Assembly (NCBI GenBank): GCA_031424975.1
Contig: JANPIL010000491.1
Span: forward strand, 1-7,163
Source of the DNA: Xanthocytophaga sp031424975
GTDB lineage: Bacteria > Bacteroidota > Bacteroidia > Cytophagales > 172606-1
DNA length: 7,163 bases
Reading direction: 5' to 3'
Shown here piece after piece: positions 1 through 5,400 of the stretch. The first letter of the stretch is position 1, and the number at the start of each line of letters is the position of its first letter. The notes under the pieces are model-generated. The model searched no databases. It saw nothing but the letters and a program-made list of their open reading frames with translations, and was not told the origin of the DNA. The position numbers were made by a program, and so were the translations under genes.

Positions 1-225
1 AATGGCTTCGCGGCCACTGCGCGGGGTGGGGGTTTGGCTGTTTTCAGGGATACTATTTTTGCGGAGCCGCGCCTCATCCGGCGATACAACCACGAGTTCG
101 GAACGCAGCACCGGAATCGCAAAGCCGTCCTCAATCTCCACCTCCACTATGTTCCCCTTGGCGAAGCCCACAACCACGCCTTCCTCGCGTCCGCGCAGCA
201 TCCGCACTTTGTCACCTATATTCAT
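1..225 (-). CDS. DUF2027 / Smr-domain family protein, N-terminal part (runs off left edge)
   Basis: Reading leftward from the ATG at 225-223 there are 75 open codons to the edge. The protein begins MNIGDKVRMLRGREEGVVVG, followed by an acidic stretch and IPVLRSELVVV (about residues 37-50). This small beta-rich start is typical of Bacteroidota proteins with an N-terminal DUF2027 domain, which usually end in a Smr domain; the Smr part would lie outside the window. The start is supported by the family-like N-terminus and by a TATCTTTG promoter box about 25 nt upstream. No Shine-Dalgarno sequence is seen, which is normal for this phylum. Residues 56-67 (KNSIPENSQTPT) are encoded by a copy of the dispersed AAATAGTATC motif, in what looks like a linker after the domain. 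The biological role of the family is not well defined; Smr domains are linked to nucleic-acid cleavage. The family assignment is from memory of the N-terminal pattern. Confidence 0.72.
   Translation of the reverse strand, partial: MNIGDKVRMLRGREEGVVVGFAKGNIVEVEIEDGFAIPVLRSELVVVSPDEARLRKNSIPENSQTPTPRSGREAI
25..60 (-). repeat. AAATAGTATC-type dispersed motif, copy 1 (in DUF2027 gene)
   Basis: Read on the minus strand from 60 to 25, it starts AAAAATAGTATCCCTGAAAA and ends CAAACCCCCACC. It is in frame in the DUF2027 gene as residues 56-67, with codons AAT AGT ATC giving Asn-Ser-Ile, the same frame as copies at 5149 and 6985. It has the same orientation as its host gene. Confidence 0.6.
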
Positions 226-249
226 GGTTTTTTCAGGTTTGTTTCCGGA

Positions 250-282
250 CAAAGATACGGCGCGGTGCCGAGAGAAAACCAA
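250..282 (-). promoter_or_regulatory. Bacteroidota-type promoter for the DUF2027 gene
   Basis: On the minus strand, TATCTTTG (257-250) matches the -7 consensus TAnnTTTG exactly. A TTG (282-280) lies 22 nt upstream, within the 17-23 nt spacer range described for Bacteroidota. Transcription would start near 243 and give a leader of about 18 nt before the ATG at 225. Confidence 0.6.
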
Positions 283-319
283 AAAATTGCACCGTGCGCC
301 AAGCCGAACACTGCGGGTT

Positions 320-356
320 GCAACCGGTTTTCCTAAGTTTTGCGGTTGCTTTTTTT
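320..356 (+). terminator. Weak terminator-like hairpin with T-tract
   Basis: GCAACCG (320-326) can pair with CGGTTGC (343-349) around a 16-nt loop, followed directly by seven T (350-356). The geometry suits rho-independent termination on the plus strand, but the loop is long and no plus-strand gene lies upstream. It could end an unrecognised small transcript, or be chance. Confidence 0.3.
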
Positions 357-594
357 CAAATGGACGTTACACGTGCCGATTCTGTCACTATCGCGATGCT
401 GGTTCACGGATGGCATTCCGGTGGTTTGCCCAATTCCTTAATTGTCAGCCGCTTGTCGTTGCGTTCATGGATGGTTCGCATTCCGGTTACGCCCCGTTTC
501 CGGCCCGGACTTCCTTGAAACCGCGCCCTTGCGCGTACATATTCCACGCGGGTGTCCGGACATTACATCGCCCTGAGGCAACCGCCCCGCACGT

Positions 595-627
595 TTGCCA
601 ATCCGGTGCCGGTTTGGGGTAAATTTG
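595..627 (+). promoter_or_regulatory. Bacteroidota-type promoter for the DUF5723-like gene
   Basis: TAAATTTG (620-627) matches the -7 consensus TAnnTTTG exactly. A TTG (595-597, within TTTG) lies 22 nt upstream, the same spacing as the divergent promoter at 250-282. Transcription would start near 634 and leave a leader of about 75 nt before the ATG at 711; a small GGTTT/AAACC hairpin (634-646) would lie at its 5' end. Confidence 0.6.
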
Positions 628-710
628 TACTGCGGTTTTTCAAACCTCATCCGGGGCGGCTTGCGCCACGGGTTTCCTAACATAATTCATTTATCTATCC
701 CTGCAAGACA

Positions 711-2219
711 ATGCGTAAAACTCTACTTTTCATTTTCATTGTCGCGGGCATCGGTTCCGGGCAGGCCCAGCAGATGTTGGGCTTGACGGGCAGCAACTAC
801 AGCGGCACGCACGGCATTTTCCTTAATCCGGCTTCCATTGCCAATTCGCGCAACGGCTTTTACTTGGATCTGCTGACGGGGCAGGGGGGCGGTGCCAACA
901 ACTACCTCAAACTGCCGTTGGGTGTGACAAACATCAGCAGTTTTGAACTGGACAAGAACAACCTGGACAAGCGCGACAATGCCCGACCCAAGTTTGCCTT
1001 GACGGGCGGACAGATAAGCGCACTTTCGTTCATGGTCAAGATGAGCCCGGTTCACAGCTTCGCCTTTACCAACCGCGTCCGGTTCGGGCTTTCGGCAAAT
1101 AATGTTTCGAACCAACTGGCAAACATCATTGCGGAAGGAACCGACAACGCCGATGGGATTGCGGGCAACACTTACCGGAACATCGCCTTTAATATGAATG
1201 TGAATGCCTACAAGGAAACCGGACTGACCTACGCCCGCGTGGTTGAGGTGAACAAGACCCACACGCTCAAGGCCGGACTGACAATCAACCGGCTGCACGG
1301 GATTACGGCCGCCTACTTCAACACCAAGGCCGCGAACTTCTCCATCTCCGAAAAACCCGATCCACAGCAGCCGACCGAAGACCAGACGCTGGCCAACATT
1401 GAAAACATAGACCTGAGCTACGGCTACATTGACCCCAAGGCTTACGAAAGTGCAACGGAAAACCCAAGTCTGGGTTCTTTCTTTGGCAAGGGACTGCCGG
1501 GCAGGGGCTGGGGCATGAACTTGGGCGCAACGTATGAGAAACTGGAAGACACTGCCGGTGAGAAACTGATGGATTCATTGAAAACCATGTATTCGGCTGA
1601 TAAAAACAGTGGCAAGCGCATGAAAAACAACTACAAATACCGGTTGGGCGTGGCCCTGATGGATGTGGGTAGCATCCGCTACAGTGGCGATTTTGTGAAA
1701 AGCTACGACATCAGCCGCACCAACAAAACCATCGTGGCCGATAGTTTGGACGGCGATGCGGATGATATTGCCGGTGTGCTGAACAATGCGCTGGACGTGA
1801 CCCCCGGCGAAACCAGTAATGCCCTGAAAACAGGCTTGGCAACGGCCTTGCACGTAAATCTGGATTACCACATCAAAGGCAGGCTGTACGTCAATGCGGT
1901 TTGGGTGCAGAATTTGCGCGGCAAAAACGCCCTCGGTATGCGCCGCGCCTCCCTGCTGGCCATAACGCCGCGCTTGGAAATGCGCTGGTTTGAATTTGCG
2001 CTGCCCGTTGCCATTGCCCACAACTACAGCCGCGTGGTGGTGGGTGCCTACATGAAACTGGGCGTTTTCCACGTCGGGTCTGATAATGTTGCCGGTGCTT
2101 TGGGCTTGGGCAAAACCTACGGAACCGATGCGTATGCGGGCGTTTCCATCCCGGTTTTTGCACGCAACAAGCAAGCCAAGGCAAAAGCGGTGAAGTCGGA
2201 AGGCGTACCAACGCGGTAA
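711..2219 (+). CDS. DUF5723-like outer-membrane protein, probable beta-barrel
   Basis: Complete gene of 502 residues from ATG 711 to TAA 2217-2219. Residues 1-19 form a signal peptide: MRK, a hydrophobic core (LLFIFIVAGIG), then a GQA site with cleavage before Gln20. The mature start has NYSG (29-32) and FLNPASIA (37-44), a pattern I associate with Bacteroidota DUF5723 proteins, which begin with an Asn-Pro-Ala segment and continue as a predicted outer-membrane barrel. The rest has many alternating polar/hydrophobic, Tyr- and Asn-rich strands (for example 174-196 and 382-450), consistent with transmembrane beta-strands. I see no OmpA-like C-terminal domain or type IX sorting domain; the end is Lys/Ala-rich. 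The start is supported by the signal peptide and by a TAAATTTG promoter box about 84 nt upstream. It appears monocistronic, with a strong terminator 31 nt after the stop. The substrate or exact role is unknown. Confidence 0.8.
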   Translation: MRKTLLFIFIVAGIGSGQAQQMLGLTGSNYSGTHGIFLNPASIANSRNGFYLDLLTGQGGGANNYLKLPLGVTNISSFELDKNNLDKRDNARPKFALTGGQISALSFMVKMSPVHSFAFTNRVRFGLSANNVSNQLANIIAEGTDNADGIAGNTYRNIAFNMNVNAYKETGLTYARVVEVNKTHTLKAGLTINRLHGITAAYFNTKAANFSISEKPDPQQPTEDQTLANIENIDLSYGYIDPKAYESATENPSLGSFFGKGLPGRGWGMNLGATYEKLEDTAGEKLMDSLKTMYSADKNSGKRMKNNYKYRLGVALMDVGSIRYSGDFVKSYDISRTNKTIVADSLDGDADDIAGVLNNALDVTPGETSNALKTGLATALHVNLDYHIKGRLYVNAVWVQNLRGKNALGMRRASLLAITPRLEMRWFEFALPVAIAHNYSRVVVGAYMKLGVFHVGSDNVAGALGLGKTYGTDAYAGVSIPVFARNKQAKAKAVKSEGVPTR

Positions 2220-2250
2220 TTTATTGTGCATCAGCAATTTGCGAGGCAGC

Positions 2251-2283
2251 CCCGCAAGGTTTCAAAAACCTTGCGGGTTTTTT
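2251..2283 (+). terminator. Strong intrinsic terminator of the DUF5723-like gene
   Basis: CCCGCAAGGTTT (2251-2262) pairs perfectly over 12 bp with AAACCTTGCGGG (2266-2277) around a CAA loop, followed by six T (2278-2283). It begins 31 nt after the TAA and should separate this unit from the A2M gene. Near-identical CCCGCAAGG/CCTTGCGGG palindromes are, from memory, common between genes in Bacteroidota, so it may also be a dispersed terminator repeat. Confidence 0.85.
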
Positions 2284-2339
2284 ATTTCCGGCGGCGTGTG
2301 GAATATTCGCCATTTTTGTATCTCATTGTTGAAATTGAA

Positions 2340-2372
2340 TTGTCAGAATCAGGATTTGCCGGATTCTGACAA
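2340..2372. repeat. Perfect 11-bp inverted repeat upstream of A2M
   Basis: TTGTCAGAATC (2340-2350) and GATTCTGACAA (2362-2372) are exact reverse complements around an 11-nt loop, AGGATTTGCCG. The wording (GTCAGAATCAGGATTT ... GGATT) resembles a family of intergenic repeats I recall from Bacteroidota genomes; that match is from memory. With no T-tract on either side it is not a typical terminator. It overlaps the proposed A2M promoter, with the -33 TTG in its loop, so an operator role is possible. Confidence 0.65.
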
Positions 2373-2385
2373 AATAGTATCTTTT
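2356..2385 (+). promoter_or_regulatory. Candidate A2M promoter overlapping a dispersed motif
   Basis: TTG (2356-2358) is followed after 19 nt by TATCTTTT (2378-2385), one mismatch from the -7 consensus TAnnTTTG. Transcription would start near 2392, giving a leader of about 18 nt to the ATG at 2410. The -7 box is part of copy 2 of the AAATAGTATC motif and the -33 TTG lies in the loop of the inverted repeat at 2340-2372. Confidence 0.4.
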
Positions 2386-2403
2386 CAAAAGCCCAAACCC
2401 CCC
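2371..2403 (+). repeat. AAATAGTATC-type dispersed motif, copy 2 (intergenic)
   Basis: Starts AAAATAGTATCTTTTCAAAA and continues to CCCAAACCCCCC. It is the only copy outside coding sequence and lies 6 nt before the A2M start codon, in the same orientation as the gene. Its TATCTTTT may act as a promoter -7 box. Confidence 0.6.
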
Positions 2404-2409
2404 TTGCCT

Positions 2410-5400
2410 ATGTTACCCTTCCGCCTGATTGTTGTTTCAGTGCTTTTTCTAACCGTCGCGTTTTACAGTTGCGCCCAAACCAAGAAAACCATGCCCACCT
2501 ATAACTATGAAAGTGCTTGGAAACAAGTAGAAGCATTTGAAAGCAAGGGCCTGCCCGAATCGGCCTTGAAAACGGTGGACGAAATATACCGGCAAGCGAA
2601 AGCCGAGAAGAACAATGCGCAGTTGGTAAAGGCGGTAATTCACCAATTCAAATTTAAGGACGAGAAAGAGGAAAACGCCTTTGTGTTGAATATCAATGCG
2701 TTGCAAAAAGAAATCGCGGCGGCACAGTTTCCGGTAAAGCCGGTTTTGCACTCCATGCTGGCCGAAATGTACTGGAGTTACTACCAGAATAACCGCTGGA
2801 AATTTGCAAGCCGCACCGCAACGGTTGATTTCACAAACGATGACATTGAAACCTGGAGCCTGGAGAAAATAGTGCAGGAAACGTTTGCCCAATACCAGCT
2901 TTCGTTGCAGGATGCCGACAAATCCAGGCAGTTAAACATTGACGTGTATCAGGAAATACTGCAATACGGCAACAAAAAAGGTAGGGAATTGCGGCCCACG
3001 CTCTACGATTTTTTGGCGCACCGGGCCTTGGATTTCTACACGGGCGAAGAGCCGCAACTCACCAAGCCCGCCTACACTTTCACGCTCAGCTCGGCTGATT
3101 ACCTGAGCGATGCGGACACCTTTGCCAAGCTCAAACTCACCTCGAAAGATACGCTTTCGATGAAGTTCCACGCCCTGCAACTGTTTCAGGAGCTGACAAA
3201 AGCCCCCCCCGCTCCCGAAGGGGGAGCCAAAAAGCCCCCTCTTTCGGAGGGGGTTGGGGGAGGCTTCTGGGGGGCTGTTCTGTTGGATTTGCAGCGGCTG
3301 GCGTTTGTCAGGGAACATTTGACCTTGGGCAACAAAACCGACTTGTATCTGGCCGCGCTGCAAAAACTGGAGCAGAAAACGCTGGCCCAGCCCGTATCCA
3401 CGTTGGTGGCCCATGCCATTGCGCAGGTTTGGGTGGAGAAAGGCGGCCTGTACAAGCCGCTGCAATCTGCCGAACACCAGTTTGACTTGCAAAAGGCGCA
3501 CGGAATCTGCGAGGCCGCCAAAAAACGCTTTCCCGAATCGGAAGGCGCGGTTTTGTGCCATAACTTGCAAATATCGCTTGAGCAGAAAACAGTATCTTCC
3601 AAAATCGAGAAAACCAACGTGCCCAACCAGCCGTTCCGGGCGTGGGTCGAATACAGGAACTTTACCGCGTTGCATTGGCGCATCATTAAGGTGACGCGTG
3701 AGGAAGTGCAGGCGCAGCGGCAGAAATGGCGCAACAACTACAAAGTGGATCAGGAACAGAAATTCATTGAATGGTTTGCTGCCAAAACACCGCTGAAAAC
3801 CGGAAAAGCGACCTTGCCAGACGACAAGGATTACCAGCCGCACAGCGTGGAAGCAAAGCTGGATGGCGTAGCGGAAGGCGACTACATGGTGCTGCTGAGC
3901 CACACGCCCGATTTCAAGACCGACAAAAACGGCCTGGCATACGGCTTCACCACGGTTTCCAACCTTAGCTACATCCACCGGAACTTGGACAATGGCAGCA
4001 CCGAGTTTTACGTGTTGCACCGCCAAACCGGCGAGCCGGTAGGGGGTGTGCAGGCGCAAGTTTCTGTGCGCAATTATGATTCAAGGTCGGGCAACTATGT
4101 GTTCCGCACCGAAAAAGGTTATGTATCCGATGCCAAAGGCCGGTTTGTAATTCCGTTTAACAATGCGCGAAATTACGATGACCGCAATTTCAGCGTTGAT
4201 TTCACGCACAAAGCCGACAAGTTGAGTATGCGCGACATTGACGACCGAAATAACTACGGCTCAACGCTTTACCAGTCCGCACGCCAACCGGCACAGATGA
4301 ACGTGCAAACGGTTTTTTTCCTGGATCGCGCCATTTACCGCCCCGGACAAACGCTGTATTTCAAAGGTCTGGTTTTTGAAACGGACGGAAAAACCTCCGC
4401 CATCAAGCCCAAACACCGCACCACCGTTGCGCTATACGATGTGAACGGCCAGCAGGTGGCGCGGCAGGAGGCGGTCACCAACGAGTACGGCACGTTCAGC
4501 GGCACGTTCACCACGCCCTCCACGGGGTTGCTGGGAGAGATGCGCCTGCAAACCTTGGCCGACAACGGACAGGCCGTGTTTTCGGTGGAGGAATACAAAC
4601 GCCCCAAGTTCGAGGTGAAAATCAATCCGGTCAAGGGTTCGTTCCGGTTAGGCGAAATCATTGACGCTGAAGGTGTTGCGCAGGCTTATTCCGGAGCCAA
4701 CATTGACGGCGCAGCAGTGAAATACCGCGTGGTGCGCACAGCCCGCTTCCCGATGTGGTGGTGGTATTGGCGCGGTTACTACCCGACTTCGCCCGCCATG
4801 GAAATCACCAACGGGCTTACCGAAACGGATGCTAACGGCAAGTTCCAAGTCAAATTCCCGGCCATTGCCGACGAAACGGTGGACAAAACCTCCGACCCGG
4901 TATTCAACTACCAGGTTTTTGCCGACGTGACGGACATCAACGGCGAAACGCACAGTTCGCAAATGACCGTGAGCGTGGGCTACAAATCGCTGGTTATCAA
5001 TGCCGACGTGAAAGATGTTGACTTGGCGGCCCCCCCCGCCCCCGAAGGGGGAGCCAAAAAGCCCCCTCTTTCGGAGGGGGTTGGGGGAGGCCGCTGGGGG
5101 GCCTCCATCCGCACCACCAACTTGGCTGGGCAGCCGGAAGCGGCTACGGGAAATAGTATCCTTTGGAAACTCAAAACCCCCACCCGCACCTTCCGCGAAC
5201 GGCTGTGGCAGCAGCCCGACAGACAGTTGTTCACGCAAGAGGAATATTACAAGCTCTTTCCGCACGACTTGTATGCCGACGAAAACAATTGGCTGAAATG
5301 GGAGCGGGAAAAGGAAGTGTACAACGCGCCTTTCGCAACCGAAGCTGCGGCTGATGGAAAAACGGCCTTAAACGTTCCGCTCCAATCGTTGCCCGTGGGA

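Larger units (their letters stand above)
226..710. other. Divergent intergenic region, no gene recognised
   Basis: This 485-bp stretch separates two divergent genes. It holds a promoter for each side (250-282 minus, 595-627 plus) and a weak terminator-like hairpin at 320-356. I found no tRNA-like fold and no reading frame with recognisable protein character; the short open frames here are Arg/Pro-rich and lack plausible starts. Two similar segments, GTTCACGGATGG-CATTCCGGT (402-422) and GTTCATGGATGG-TTCG-CATTCCGGT (463-487), suggest an old partial tandem duplication. A decayed gene or an unrecognised small RNA cannot be excluded. Confidence 0.5.

Noticed and set aside
2..622. A 206-codon plus-strand frame at the left edge
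   Set aside because: It overlaps the DUF2027 gene in antisense and continues through the intergenic region; the product is Arg/Pro/Ser-rich and shows no domain or signal.
1575..2237. A 220-codon open frame on the minus strand
   Set aside because: It is antisense to the DUF5723-like gene, which has a signal peptide, promoter and terminator. The minus-strand product is His/Gln-rich without recognisable structure.
2932..4059. A 375-codon open frame on the minus strand
   Set aside because: It is fully antisense to the A2M gene, has no domain-like content, and translates element A backwards into the SPNPLRKRGLFG type of peptide. It is a by-product of GC-rich codon use.
4648..5265. Minus-strand frames across element B encoding PPTPSERGGFLAPPSG
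   Set aside because: Peptides like this may match many database entries, but those would be repeat translations. The frames are antisense to a well-supported gene.
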